Assembly: GCA_963810905.1 (NCBI GenBank)
Contig: CAWEPG010000013.1
Span: 310,001-374,000, forward strand
DNA from: CAWBAT01 sp963810905
GTDB taxonomy: Bacteria > Acidobacteriota > Terriglobia > Versatilivoradales > Versatilivoraceae
Reading direction: 5' to 3'
DNA length: 64,000 nucleotides
Numbering within the stretch: the first letter of the stretch is position 1; each line of letters begins with the position of its first letter. Below are positions 45,723-55,053 of this stretch, piece after piece. The position numbers and the translations under genes were made by a program. The notes beneath the pieces are model-generated. The model worked only from the letters and a program-made list of their open reading frames with translations. It ran no database searches and had not been told where the DNA came from.

Positions 45723-47800
45723 CTACTTCTTACCGAGAACAGCCTTTGCAGCCGCCGCCACTTGGCCTGGCTCGAATCCAAAATGTCTCTGCAATTCCTT
45801 CAGCGGTGCTGAAGCACCAAACGTCTTCATGCCGATGATACGGCCTGCCGTACCGACGTAGCGCTCCCATCCAAAGGTCGACGCCTGTTCTACCGCGACC
45901 CGCGCCATTACTTGGGGGGGAAGGACGCTGTCTCGATATTCTTGCGTTTGATGGTCGAAAAGATCCCAGGATGGCATGGACACCACCCGCGAGCGAATTC
46001 CCTCAGCCAGTAACTGTTCGTGGGCTTCGACCGCGAGACTGACTTCGCTTCCCGACGCAATCAGAATGACTTCAGGTTTCCCGCCCGGGGCGTCACCGAG
46101 CACATAAGCGCCACGCGCCACTCCGGAGGCGGGCGCGTATTTACTGCGATCCAGAGTCGGCAACGGTTGGCGCGAAAGCGCCAGCACAGCAGGCTCATGG
46201 CACAGCTGCAGGATGGTGCGGTAAGCTTCAACGACTTCATTGGCATCACCGGGCCGCAATGTGACCAGCCCTGGGATGGCACGCAATGAGGCGAGCTGCT
46301 CTACAGGTTGATGGGTCGGCCCATCTTCGCCGTCACCCATCGCATCGTGAGTAAAGACAAAGATCGTAGGCAACTCCATCAGTGCTGAGAGCCGGATGGC
46401 CGGCCGCGCGTAATCGCTGAAGATGAAGAAGGTCGCTCCAAAAGCACGAAGCTTTGATAGCGAGAGCCCATTCACGGTCGCCGCCATAGCATGCTCTCGG
46501 ATGCCGAAGTGCAAGTTCTTCCCGTCTGGGCTTCCAGCTTGGAAGCTTCCCGCGCCTTCATAGGTCAAGATCGTCTTGTTAGATGGTCCGAGATCCGCTG
46601 AGCCTCCAAGAAACCAAGGGATATTCTGCGCGAGAACATTTAACACCTTGCCTGAGGCGTCCCGTCCAGCGATCCCTTTCGGATCAGCCGGGAAAACAGG
46701 AAGGTTGCGGTCCCATCCTGCAGGAAGTTCTCGCCGCTGCATCTGATCAATTTCGGTTGCGAGTTCAGGATACTGGGTCCGGTAGGCGGCAAAAAGCTCG
46801 GCCCAATTTTTCCTGGTCTCTGCTCCACGCTTCCCGATTCCCGCGCTGAAGTGATCATAAACCCCCTCCGGCACCAGGAATTTAGCGTCTTCGGGCCATC
46901 CGTAGCTGCGTTTGGTTAGCCGGACCTCCTCTTCGCCAAGCGGCTCGCCGTGGGCTGCGGCAGTGTCTTGCTTGTTTGGCGAACCATATCCAATGTGGCT
47001 ATCGAGTACGATGAATGTGGGGCGATCCTTTTGTTTTCCGAAAGATATCAAGGGCGTGCTCAATACGGTCGATGTCGTTAGCATCGCCGACCCGCAAGAC
47101 GTTCCAACCGTAACTTAAAAACCGGGCCGCAACGTCCTCCGTGAAGGCAATGTTGGTATTTCCTTCGATGGTAATATGGTTGTTGTCGTAGATCCAACAG
47201 AGATTGTCGAGTCCCAAGTGCCCCGCCAGGGAGGCGGCTTCGGAGGCAACGCCCTCCATCAAACATCCATCTCCGCAAACCGCATAGATGTTGTAACCAA
47301 AAATCTCGAAGCCCGGCCGGTTGAAGTGGTTCGCTAACCACTTCTCGCCGATGGCCATCCCCACGCTAGTCGCAACACCCTGCCCGAGCGGACCGGTCGT
47401 GGTTTCAACACCCGAGACCCAATGATACTCGGGATGACCTGGTGCTCTGCTGTCGAATTGGCGGAAGTGACGGATGTCGTCCAGGGAAACCGAAGGATGG
47501 CCCAGTGTTCTCATACTCGGCATTTACCGCTAGTGTGCGGGTGAGATGAAGCACAGACCAGAGCAACATGGAGGCGTGACCGTTCGAGAGCACAAACCGA
47601 TCTCGGTTGGGCCAAATCGGGTCCTGGGGATCGAAGCGCATGACGCGGTTCCAGATTGTATAGACCAGTGGCGCGAGGGCCATGGGCGTGCCAGGGTGAC
47701 CGGATTTGGCTTGCTGGACCGCGTCGATCGAAAGAGTGCGAATGGTATTAATCGCTAATTGAGCCATCTTTTCGTCTGTCATGAGTTGAGTTCCCGGCAT
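45723..47800 (-). CDS. tkt: Transketolase, two frameshifts
   Basis: Thiamine-diphosphate enzyme of the non-oxidative pentose phosphate pathway. Starts behind AAAGGAGAAATC. Landmarks: AVQQAKSGHPGTPMALAPL, NRDRFVLSNGHASMLLWSVL, VSGVETTTGPLGQGVATSVG, AVCGDGCLMEGVASEAASLA (cofactor motif), HIGYGSPNKQDTAAAHGEPL, HFGIREHAMAATVNGLSLS, TIFVFTHDAMGDGEDGPTHQ and a C-terminal IASGSEVSLAVEA. Slips near 47515 (before LGHPSVSLDDIRHFRQ) and 47030 (before KDRPTFIVLDS). Removing two bases gives 691 residues, the family size. Complements the transaldolase and oxidative-branch genes downstream on the same strand. Confidence 0.95.
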
Positions 47801-47854
47801 GATTTCTCCTTTCCACCCCTTAACGGTCTTGTCTCGTCACCAAACCAGCACCTT

Positions 47855-47998
47855 ACCCCCCTGTGGTCCCCCTGTTTGGTTCGGGGACATAGTGACCCTT
47901 GGCAAGGGGGACGTCGCAAGAATCGTCCCCCCTTTTTTAAGGGGGGAGTCGTCACAAGAATCGTCCCCCCTTATTTAAGGGGGACTTGAGGGGGGTCC
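47855..47998. repeat. Cluster of G/C-tract palindromes upstream of transketolase
   Basis: Three to four overlapping palindromes in 144 bp, e.g. GTCCCCCCTTTTTTAAGGGG, then GTCGTCACAAGAATCGTCCC followed by CCCTTATTTAAGGGGGACTT and GAGGGGGGTCC. CAAGAATCGTCCCCCCTT occurs twice, showing local duplication. Largest array of this family in the window. Confidence 0.65.
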
Positions 47999-48007
47999 AT
48001 TATCCCC

Positions 48008-48073
48008 ATGGCGGCGGTCACAATTGACCGCCGTCACCTGCTCCCCTGTCCTATTCAATTTTTTGTGTCCCCA
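48008..48073 (+). repeat. 65-bp intergenic repeat, copy 1 (copy 2 at 49792-49856)
   Basis: GGCGGTCACAATTGACCGCC is a hairpin with an 8-bp stem, followed by GTCACCTGCTCCCCTGTCCT and a T-rich tail ending GTCCCC. Copy 2 reads GCCGTCGCAAGTGACCGCCG then ACACCTGCTCCCCGG and ends GTGGCCCC. The shared core ACCTGCTCCCC and spacing show common origin. Confidence 0.5.
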
Positions 48074-48260
48074 ACAGGGCCAAAAGCCTCTGACCGTAGG
48101 GCCTTCCAACCGTTGACGCTTTGAAGTGGAACCACGTGAAGTATCCTCGGCCGACCACAGTGGAAAACCAGTTCGCCTCCTGGCTGGTTGGAGGCAACGG
48201 GAAGAAATAGATGTCCACCGAATCCTTATCGTTGAGAGAGCAATACGGATTTATCGCCTG
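48051..48260 (-). pseudogene. Remnant of a DUF1254/DUF1214-type protein (C-terminal end only)
   Basis: A reading frame without a start gives DKDSVDIYFFPLPPTSQEAN, WFSTVVGRGYFTWFHF and ends QRLLALLGTQKIE at a TAG. The series SVDIYF, EANW, GRGYFTWF matches the conserved C terminus of DUF1214 proteins (SVDIYF, KEANW, GKGWF), where a DKTW tail normally follows. Upstream the frame degenerates within 60 bases. It appears to be the last 60 or so codons of a lost gene. Confidence 0.4.
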
Positions 48261-48299
48261 GCCCGCACCTGCTGGCCCTCGAATTCCAGCTATTTATGC

Positions 48300-48870
48300 T
48301 TTAGGTCTCCTTTAACTAGGTCCTGATCCATAAGCGTTGACATGAGAGGAAGCAGAGAGACGACAGTTAGGGACGCGAAAGCATCTTCAGCCTACTGGTG
48401 GAAGAAATGCAGGTCAACAACCACTAAACGCTACTCACTCAGAGGAGAAAAGTCAAAGACGAAGTGGGGTTGTTACTCTCCATCACAGGTAACCAACAAT
48501 GACGGGACAGATTGCCGGTGTAACTTAGGGGCGGAACTCCTGCATCGGCAGAAATTCCAAGCACGAATTTGGCGCCACCCGCCGTCAATTGGCCGTACTA
48601 AGTACTGCGTTTCGTAAACACACAAACCTATTTACAAGCTGTGAGCAGAAGGGGTGGAGCGGGCGCGTGGGACCGCTGTCCCGCGGCGCATCCTTGAAAG
48701 CGCGCGGGAGCGCGCATTCCACCCATCAAAATACGTCTCCATATTTATGAAACGCAGCACTAAGGCATAACAGAAAATTAACATGCACTCGAATGGGCGG
48801 CTTTCCTCAGTTTCCGGTTACGCGACTTACCAGGAATTGACCCCTATCCCGCAACTCTCAAGACACTTCG
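48300..48870. other. Gene-free stretch between two gene remnants
   Basis: No credible coding frame was found on either strand. A GC-rich inverted segment GCGCGCGGGAGCGCGC lies near 48700, and an AT-rich part follows. Together with the remnants on both sides this looks like decayed coding DNA that lost its genes. Confidence 0.4.
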
Positions 48871-48874
48871 AAAT

Positions 48875-49025
48875 TCAGTTCTTTTGCATGGAAAAATAAA
48901 GATAAAGAGCCAGCCCGATCCGATTCTTCTGGAAGTTCAGACTCTTACTGGTGTTGTTCTCATGTTCATAGTAGGCGTTGAATTGAACGTCTTTGTCCAC
49001 CGGGACCATATGAACCTGAACCGTT
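48875..49025 (-). pseudogene. C-terminal fragment of an outer-membrane beta-barrel protein
   Basis: A start-less frame reads VQFNAYYEHENNTSKSLNFQ, then KNRIGLALYLYFSMQKN and TGA. Alternating hydrophobic residues with a final aromatic-rich strand are the mark of a beta-barrel C terminus. An in-frame TGA lies just upstream, and the preceding bases are a short direct repeat (TTCGCAATCCGCA, AAATCCGCAAT), so only about the last 45 codons survive. Confidence 0.35.
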
Positions 49026-49080
49026 TTTCAATTCGCAATCCGCATTTGAAAATCCGCAATGAAAACCCGGTGTAACGTTT

Positions 49081-49539
49081 TTATGGTTGGTCCCTTTCTG
49101 TGCTGGAGACGACGGTGGCTTTCACGTGCCGCGATTGATAGATGTGGCTCATGACAGCGAAGAAGTAGCCAGTGGACAAACCGCACATGAGGATGCCCAC
49201 CAAGCCCTCGATCGGTCCGAGCATTCGCCACGGCTTTGCCAGCACCACATCGCCATAGCCAACGGTCGTGTAAGTGACTCCGGAAAAGTAGAACGCTGCT
49301 TCCGCATCGGGCAGGCATCCGCGCCAAAGATAGAACAACCCCCAGATCGAAATCTCCGCGAGATGAATCAGGATCAGCCACCAGATCATGCGGAGCAGCA
49401 GCCGGTTGATAGGCCAGGCGCGGGTCGGCGGCAGGGCTTGCAGCTTCATCAAGCCCCGCAGCAGCACAGCAATACCGGCAGCATGCACGGCCACCGTGAC
49501 GGCCGCCAGAGCGCACGCGCTGAGAATTACTGAGAGCAT
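49081..49539 (-). CDS. Two-pore-helix potassium channel (Ion_trans_2 type)
   Basis: Inner-membrane K+ channel subunit, 152 residues, intact. The selectivity filter is in GVTYTTVGYGDVVLAKPW (TVGYGD is strictly diagnostic). An N-terminal helix (SVILSACALAAVTVAVHAAG) and two helices around the pore (MIWWLILIHLAEISIWGLFY and LVGILMCGLSTGYFFAVMSH) are visible. It lacks the C-terminal RCK/TrkA-N regulatory domain of MthK-type channels. A similar small form is common beside metabolism genes of environmental bacteria; gating is unknown. AAGGATAGCCG precedes the ATG. Confidence 0.88.
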   Translation of the reverse strand: MLSVILSACALAAVTVAVHAAGIAVLLRGLMKLQALPPTRAWPINRLLLRMIWWLILIHLAEISIWGLFYLWRGCLPDAEAAFYFSGVTYTTVGYGDVVLAKPWRMLGPIEGLVGILMCGLSTGYFFAVMSHIYQSRHVKATVVSSTERDQP

Positions 49540-49680
49540 CGGCTATCCTTTTGGCGGGCTTCACCTGCGCAGACGAAACCCGTCAAGTATGGTTTACTTG
49601 CGCTTTATTCCGTCGTTGGGTTTGATGTCCGGGGCTTGTGCTGCGGTAGCGGCAATAACCGCCAGCAGGGCACCCAGCGG

Positions 49681-49771
49681 GTAGCCACGACGAATTTACA
49701 TGTCAATTCGTCGTGGGCAGTAACCTTTCAAAAGTAAAGCCCACGGAGAGAAATGCACTCTCTGTGGCTAC
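49681..49771. repeat. REP-like double hairpin, second copy of the 4.2-kb type
   Basis: GTAG, then a perfect 12-bp stem (CCACGACGAATT / AATTCGTCGTGG, 8-base loop), a spacer, a second 10-bp stem with one mismatch (CCACGGAGAG / CTCTCTGTGG) and GGCTACC. The order GTAGCCACG ... CGTGGGC ... CCCACG ... GTGGCTACC equals that of the element at 4214-4296. It sits in the 357-bp gene-free gap between the CYTH-like and channel genes, followed by copy 2 of the 65-bp repeat. Confidence 0.6.
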
Positions 49772-49896
49772 CAGGCCGCGCTCATCCTCAGGGCGGCCGT
49801 CGCAAGTGACCGCCGACACCTGCTCCCCGGCCTTAGTCTAATTAATGTGGCCCCTACAGGATCAATCACCTCTGCCCGGGAGGAATGCCAAAGACC

Positions 49897-50814
49897 CTAC
49901 TCATGGCCCTGTGGGGGATTGCCTCTGAGACGGTAGACGATCCCCGTCTTAGTTGTTCCGAGCGAGATCCAGTCCTTCACTGCTTGCTGAAGGGTCACAT
50001 AAAATTGTTCGCATCGATCCTTTGTCTTCTGGTGGATTTCCTCTTTTTTATCAAACTGGCACTGATAGGCAAATTCTCCCACCAGAGGCGTATGTTCGCC
50101 GCGGGTACGCCACAGTGCAACATTGCACTTCCCCACAATCCCTTTACCAAAATCGAGTTCCCCGAGTTCCAGGAGGACCTCCTCAACGATGGATTCGTTC
50201 ACCAGGCTGACCTTTTCATCATCGGATTTCTTCAAATAGGCCAGCGCTGGAAAAACGTGGCCAAGCGTGGACATCGAGACTTTATCCGCATCGTGCATCT
50301 GGCTTAAGCCAAACACGCAGTTATGCGAGTACAAAATTCGATAACCCCCGATTTCGTCTTTTAGCGGCAAGGCCTCGGCTTTATATTTAATCCGATACTT
50401 CCCGGAGATGTTCGGCCGTACATCCAGCTCCGCAGCCTTCTGCTCATCCGGATGGCGGAACTTAAAGACAATTTCCGGATCACCCACTGGAAAACCATCG
50501 ACATAGATGATGCGCCGACGCAAGATGAAGGCATTGTTATAGAGCCGGAAGTCCGGCGTGTCCAAAAAGACGATTTCCCGGATGTCCGGCCGCAGGCCAA
50601 CCTTGGGATCTGTAATGAATCCGACCTTGTTGTCTTCAGCCGTGTGTCGCACGATTTTGCCGAAGTCTCGAAAACTCTCGACCGAAGTGAAACGATCGGG
50701 CTTCAAAATGAGCTTGGCCTCAAGATAATGAATTTGATCCAGCGGATGGCCGTCGCTGTAATGTTCCTGTGTAAGATCAGGAGCTGAGCTAGGTCGCGGA
50801 GCATCATCTAACAT
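49897..50814 (-). CDS. CYTH-like (triphosphate tunnel) domain protein, function unknown
   Basis: A 305-residue soluble protein with a strong ribosome site (GGAGGAACCACA). The pattern recalls CYTH/triphosphate-tunnel proteins: an early acidic-basic strand (IHYLEAKLILKPD), the characteristic FLDTPDFRLYNNAFILRRR (tunnel strand followed by Arg-rich strand), EIVFKFRHPD, and a late VGEFAYQCQFDKK. The classical ExExK is reduced to LEAK, so catalysis is uncertain. The C-terminal half (helical, SMSTLGHVFPALAYL) might bind another partner. With polyphosphate kinase and glucokinase nearby a polyphosphate-related role is conceivable, but this is a weak link. Confidence 0.55.
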   Translation of the reverse strand: MLDDAPRPSSAPDLTQEHYSDGHPLDQIHYLEAKLILKPDRFTSVESFRDFGKIVRHTAEDNKVGFITDPKVGLRPDIREIVFLDTPDFRLYNNAFILRRRIIYVDGFPVGDPEIVFKFRHPDEQKAAELDVRPNISGKYRIKYKAEALPLKDEIGGYRILYSHNCVFGLSQMHDADKVSMSTLGHVFPALAYLKKSDDEKVSLVNESIVEEVLLELGELDFGKGIVGKCNVALWRTRGEHTPLVGEFAYQCQFDKKEEIHQKTKDRCEQFYVTLQQAVKDWISLGTTKTGIVYRLRGNPPQGHE

Positions 50815-50904
50815 TGTGGTTCCTCCTAATTACTTCGCAGAAATAATGGCTGGGGATTTCTGAAATCGCTTACGGATAACTGCAAAATAAGTAGTCACCC
50901 GACT

Positions 50905-51672
50905 TCACTTTCCAATAATATCTAGCGCCTTCACGAACGGTGAACTGGAAATTTTGATGAAACCTGTAACCGGTTGGTTCAATTCCTGGATCAAAAAGAT
51001 CGATCCAGCTATCGATAAGGCGCAAATGAACAAAGCCGTCATAGCTGTTGCATTGCGTGGAGCGAACAATCCGAAGCTGACATAGAGGACAGTGAGCCAG
51101 AAGATCAAGATTGCGATCAACGCGGTTGGGAGCGTACTCTGCGTCTCCTCAATCAAGAGCCAACGTGTCTGCTGCAAATTACTATCGATCTCTAGGGCCT
51201 GTGACTGAATCGATCTCTGCGACTCGTTTTGCGGAGAAAGTTCACGGATCCTGGTGTGAACATCTTCTATTGCGTTATTGGCTTCCGCGGAGTCCTTAAG
51301 TCACTCACCTTATTCTTTTCCTCGGGCCAGACGCGCTCAATAGTGGCGGAGACATTCATGACGCAGCAGATCGCGAACTTCTTTCGCCTCGGGTCCGTAG
51401 CGGGCCAAGACACGGTCAAGCAAGATGATTTTTGCGCCGGCCTGAGTGACCCCGGAGTTCATCGTGTCAAAGGAGCTCTTTGCCGAACTGACCAGTAGGC
51501 CGAGGACAAGAGCAGCCAGGGTGGCGATCAGTGCGGCCGCTGTCTTGACGACATCTTTCGAATCATCGCGCAGATGGTGTTCGGGAAGAAAGGCACGAAG
51601 GATCGCGCCCAGCAATATCCCCCCTGAAAGACACGCCAGAGAAATTAAAGCAATGGTCAACGAACTGTGCAT
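50905..51672 (-). CDS. DUF4239-type membrane protein, two compensating frameshifts
   Basis: About 255 residues, starting behind GGGAGGTGTGA. N-terminal helix (ALISLACLSGGILLGAIL), then KTAAALIATLAALVLGLLVS, a cytosolic helical segment reading through two slips (VSATIERVWPEEKNKVSDL, then NAIEDVHTRIRELSPQNESQ and LQQTRWLLIEETQSTLP), and two closing helices (ALIAILIFWLTVLYVSFGLF and LFICALSIAGSIFLIQELN). Slips near 51350 and 51290 cancel, so total length is a multiple of three. The family (bestrophin-like) has no assigned role. Not obviously linked to its neighbours. Confidence 0.75.
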
Positions 51673-51690
51673 TCACACCTCCCACAACAT

Positions 51691-52399
51691 TCAGCCAGTT
51701 GGCTCGATTTGAGCCATGGAAGCTGCAGCTCGGTCCGCAAGCACGATGGCTTGAACCTGACAGACTCGTCCGGCTGGAATCGATGCATCGCCGTCGCGCA
51801 GACGCACCAGCATTCCAGCTTTTTCACTTCCGGTCACAAGCCAGAGGATACTTCGGGAACGATTCAGGATGGGGTACGTCAAGGTCATGCGGCGCCTCCC
51901 TTGGTAGACTCCGGTCAGCGCCACATCGGCGTCGGTGACTTTGAGCACCGGATCTCCCGGCACTAGCGAAGCCGTGTGGCCGTCTGGGCCAAGACCCAGG
52001 TGGGCAAGGTCGAGCACCGGCGGCGAGCCCGCAATCTCCCGAAGAGTCTGGGCATAGCTGCGCGGCCGCGGCCTCCAGGTCAGCCGATTCTACCGGCATG
52101 GCATAGATTTGTTCTGGACGCAAAGGTGCGTGCTCTAGCAGGCTTTCTCGCAAATGAGTCAGATTCCGGTCCGGGTCTCCGGGGGGGGCTACCCTCTCGT
52201 CTACTTGCACGACATGCATGGCTTTCCATGGAACCTCTTCGCCTGCCAAAGCACCGAGCATCAGCCAGGGGGTGTGTCCGCCACTGACTGCCATCACAAA
52301 GCGGCCACGCGCTGCCACTGCCACTCGCGCCTCCTCGGCGATAAGCGAAGCAGCCCTAAGTGCAACTGAATTGGCGTCAGCCAGGACTTCAAATTTCAT
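51691..52399 (-). CDS. pgl: 6-phosphogluconolactonase, one frameshift
   Basis: Hydrolyses 6-phosphogluconolactone in the oxidative pentose phosphate pathway. Landmarks: FVMAVSGGHTPWLMLGALAG (phosphate-binding), VVQVDERVAPPGDPDRNLTH and, after a slip near 52060, LDLAHLGLGPDGHTASLVPG, all conserved in the SOL/DevB family, with LVTGSEKAGML near the end. Deleting one base gives 235 residues. No clear ribosome site is seen. Works between the G6PDH and 6PGDH encoded 1.3-3.7 kb away on the same strand. Confidence 0.9.
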
Positions 52400-52679
52400 G
52401 ATAATGTATTCAATCTTCTATCCCGCCCCAAGATGGAATTAGCCACAATTCCCTTCCTACGGAGGGGTACGGGAGTGGATTCATTAGTGACAAAAAGCGG
52501 GCAGGATGCCCGCGCTCCCAGCAGGAATCGTGCCCACCCTTGAGCGCTAATGACGCCCGAAGGCTTATCCATCCTTCACTCCCCTCTCAGGAGGGGACTA
52601 GTTTCAATTCATCGCCTGCGGAGGCGTGTAGGGGTGGGTGGATTTTGGCATCATTAAGAATGCGTACCGAGTTTAGAGT
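52400..52679. other. Intergenic stretch with C/G-rich hairpins
   Basis: No gene seen. It contains GGGCAGGATGCCCGCGCTCCC-type inverted segments (shortened here), CACTCCCCTCTCAGGAGGGG and GCGGAGGCGTGTAGGGGTGG, relatives of the G/C-tract repeats. It separates pgl from the upstream outer-membrane protein gene. Confidence 0.4.
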
Positions 52680-53510
52680 TCACTTGACATTAAAGGTGAT
52701 ACCAATTACCAAGCCGGTCATGGCGACGTCTGCCAACACAGACTTGCCGGGCCGGTAATCGAGATCCATATAACGCCAGCCCGCCTGCAACATGAATTTC
52801 TTTAGCTTATACCCGAGCATACCGGCGACTTGATAATCCAACTTCGCGCCTCCAGTGCCGGCATCCCCCAAGATCGTCACCACTGCCTTCTCTGAGAGCG
52901 GAAATTGTATCTGCGCTCCGGCGACACCATCAACCCAGTTCGCTGAATCTGAAAAATCCCGTCCAAATGTGGAAGGAGTTAGACTCAAATTCGTTCCTAT
53001 ATGCCAATAGCGGATGCCGACTAACGCGTCGACCTTAAGCTTTTCTTCATCCACGACTCGAAATCCAAGTTTTTGGGTCAAAAAGGTTTCAGTCAACTTG
53101 GCTTCCGCCGAAACTGCAGGATCGAAAGGAGTAGCTTGGTCATCCTTAAGCCTGACCCAAAAGATATCAAGCGGCATCACGATGCGGTCATGGCGAATAT
53201 CAAAGTACCCCATCAATCCAAAATTGAAATGAGAGAGGACTTCGGCAGCACCGGCATGCACGCTGGCATAGTGGCCGAGCGCACCGACAGTACCATGAAC
53301 ACCGGGAAACCACAGATATGGAGTAATTCCGAGATGCCAACCCTCCTCGGCATTCGCGGCACTTCCGGTTGCGGGGCTAGAAGTCTGTTTCTTTTTGGCC
53401 TGACCGCCCGCTTGGGTAGAATCCTCCTCCGCAAAGGCTGCAAAACAGAATATTAAATTCAACAGTAGAAATACAGCGATGACTAAGACACCTCTTTGAT
53501 TCAACTTCAT
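52680..53510 (-). CDS. Outer-membrane beta-barrel protein of unknown function
   Basis: A 276-residue exported protein. The ATG after GAGGAGGTAGTG gives a clear signal peptide (LVIAVFLLLNLIFCFAAFA, cut before EEDST), a low-complexity linker (QAGGQAKKKQTSSPATGSAA), then a barrel: WHLGITPYLWFPGVHGTVG, FGLMGYFDIRHDRIVMPLDI, LGFRVVDEEKLKVDALVGIR, and terminal strands AGMLGYKLKKFMLQAGWRYM and VAMTGLVIGITFNVK. The TPYLW...G.H motif with alternating residues is common to a group of uncharacterised porin-like proteins. Lies within the sugar gene region, 153 bp after zwf; role unknown. Confidence 0.7.
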   Translation of the reverse strand: MKLNQRGVLVIAVFLLLNLIFCFAAFAEEDSTQAGGQAKKKQTSSPATGSAANAEEGWHLGITPYLWFPGVHGTVGALGHYASVHAGAAEVLSHFNFGLMGYFDIRHDRIVMPLDIFWVRLKDDQATPFDPAVSAEAKLTETFLTQKLGFRVVDEEKLKVDALVGIRYWHIGTNLSLTPSTFGRDFSDSANWVDGVAGAQIQFPLSEKAVVTILGDAGTGGAKLDYQVAGMLGYKLKKFMLQAGWRYMDLDYRPGKSVLADVAMTGLVIGITFNVK

Positions 53511-53663
53511 CACTACCTCCTCAAGAATTTGTATGGAAATTTCTTCATCATTGCGGATGACAATAGTGCTTATCATTTACTGTAACATAGCAACTTCCCT
53601 CTTCTCCATCACCTCCATCTCGATCACTTGAGCCAAATTCAAATTGTCCCTGGTTGATACGAA

Positions 53664-55043
53664 TCACTCTGCTACGACCGGATTCTGCCAACCTCCTGGT
53701 GGTGAGACATTTTGCTCCACCTCCGCAGGCCCCCACGTATTGGGTTCATAGGGATAGACCGAACTGCCAGCCTTCAAGACCGGGTCAACAATTCGCCAGG
53801 CCTCTTCCACATAGTCCTCACGCGCAAACAATGTCGCTTCTCCTGCCATCGCATCACCCAGCACCCGTTCATAGGCATCCATCTCATCTGCCCGTGGATG
53901 TCGGCTCCCTTCGATCTCCAATGACTGGCTGACCGTATCCGAGTCCGGGGACATGCCATTCAAGCCGAATCCGAACGCAACGTCGGGGCTGACCCGAAGA
54001 CGGCAATAGTTTGATTTCAGGTCAAAACCTTGAAACATCGTCGGGGGCTGTCGCAGCCGAACCAAGATTTCCGTACACGTTACCGGCAGACACTTACCGG
54101 CCCTGATATAGAAGGGCACTCCCCGCCAGCGCCAGGAATCAATCTCCAATCTGAGCGCCGCGAACGTCTCCACCTTGGAGTCTGCCGCCACTCCTGGCTC
54201 CTTACGGTAGCCGTTAAACTGTCCCCGGACCAGGTTCTTCCCGTCCAACGGCGGAATTGCCCGCAACACTTTCACTTTCTCATCCCGAATCGATTCGCTG
54301 TCTGTCCTCACCGGTGGTTCCATGGCCAGGTTCACCAATACCTGGAATAGGTGATTCTGAACCACGTCCCGGATCGTACCTGTCTGATCATAGAATGCGC
54401 CCCGGCCCTGAATCCCAAATGACTCCGCCATGGTGATCTGGACACTTTCGACATGGGTGCGGTTCCAGTACGGCTCGAACATTGCATTGGCAAATCGGAA
54501 AAACAGCATGTTATGTACTGGCCGCTTCCCCAGATAATGGTCAATCCGGAAAATTCTTTTCTCGTCGAATGTGCCAAGCAAAATCTTGTTCAGATTTTGT
54601 GCCGAGGTAAGGTCTGTCCCAAAAGGCTTTTCAACGATGACACGAGCGCCTTCCGGGGCACAGCCCGATTTCCCCAGCTGTTCCACGACCAGCCCAAACA
54701 GCACGGGCGGGATCGCCAGGTAATGAGCCGGCCGCTCGGCCGATCCTAGTTCCTTTCGAATCGCTTGAAAAGTTGCCGGGTCTTTGTAGTCCCCATCCAC
54801 ATAGCGCAACAAACCACTCAGTTTGCCGAAAGCGGCAGGATCGAGCCCGCCGTGCTTCTCCAGGCTATCCTTTGCCCGCGCCCGCAGCTGCTCCACACCC
54901 CAGCCCGCCTTGGCCACCCCGATCACCGGCGCATTCAAATTCCCTCGCTTCAGCATCGCCTGCAGGGACGGAAAGATCTTCTTGTGGGCTAAATCCCCAG
55001 TCGCCCCAAAAAATACCAGCGCATCTGAATGCAAAACGCTCAT
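53664..55043 (-). CDS. zwf: Glucose-6-phosphate 1-dehydrogenase
   Basis: Oxidises glucose 6-phosphate to 6-phosphogluconolactone, reducing NAD(P)+. The start behind AAGGAGGAATCC gives 459 residues. Landmarks: ALVFFGATGDLAHKKIFPSL (dinucleotide-binding), VIVEKPFGTDLTSAQNLN, the active-site block RIFRIDHYLGKRPVHNMLFF, and PFYIRAGKCLPVTCTEI. The start lies 10 bp after the 6PGDH stop, so the two are translationally linked. A longer upstream frame exists only because it runs back into gnd. Intact. Confidence 0.96.
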   Translation of the reverse strand: MSVLHSDALVFFGATGDLAHKKIFPSLQAMLKRGNLNAPVIGVAKAGWGVEQLRARAKDSLEKHGGLDPAAFGKLSGLLRYVDGDYKDPATFQAIRKELGSAERPAHYLAIPPVLFGLVVEQLGKSGCAPEGARVIVEKPFGTDLTSAQNLNKILLGTFDEKRIFRIDHYLGKRPVHNMLFFRFANAMFEPYWNRTHVESVQITMAESFGIQGRGAFYDQTGTIRDVVQNHLFQVLVNLAMEPPVRTDSESIRDEKVKVLRAIPPLDGKNLVRGQFNGYRKEPGVAADSKVETFAALRLEIDSWRWRGVPFYIRAGKCLPVTCTEILVRLRQPPTMFQGFDLKSNYCRLRVSPDVAFGFGLNGMSPDSDTVSQSLEIEGSRHPRADEMDAYERVLGDAMAGEATLFAREDYVEEAWRIVDPVLKAGSSVYPYEPNTWGPAEVEQNVSPPGGWQNPVVAE

Positions 55044-55053
55044 GGATTCCTCC

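Noticed and set aside
47855..47998. CRISPR-like array of G/C-tract repeats
   Set aside because: Units are palindromes of unequal spacing without unique spacers of constant length, and no cas gene is present.
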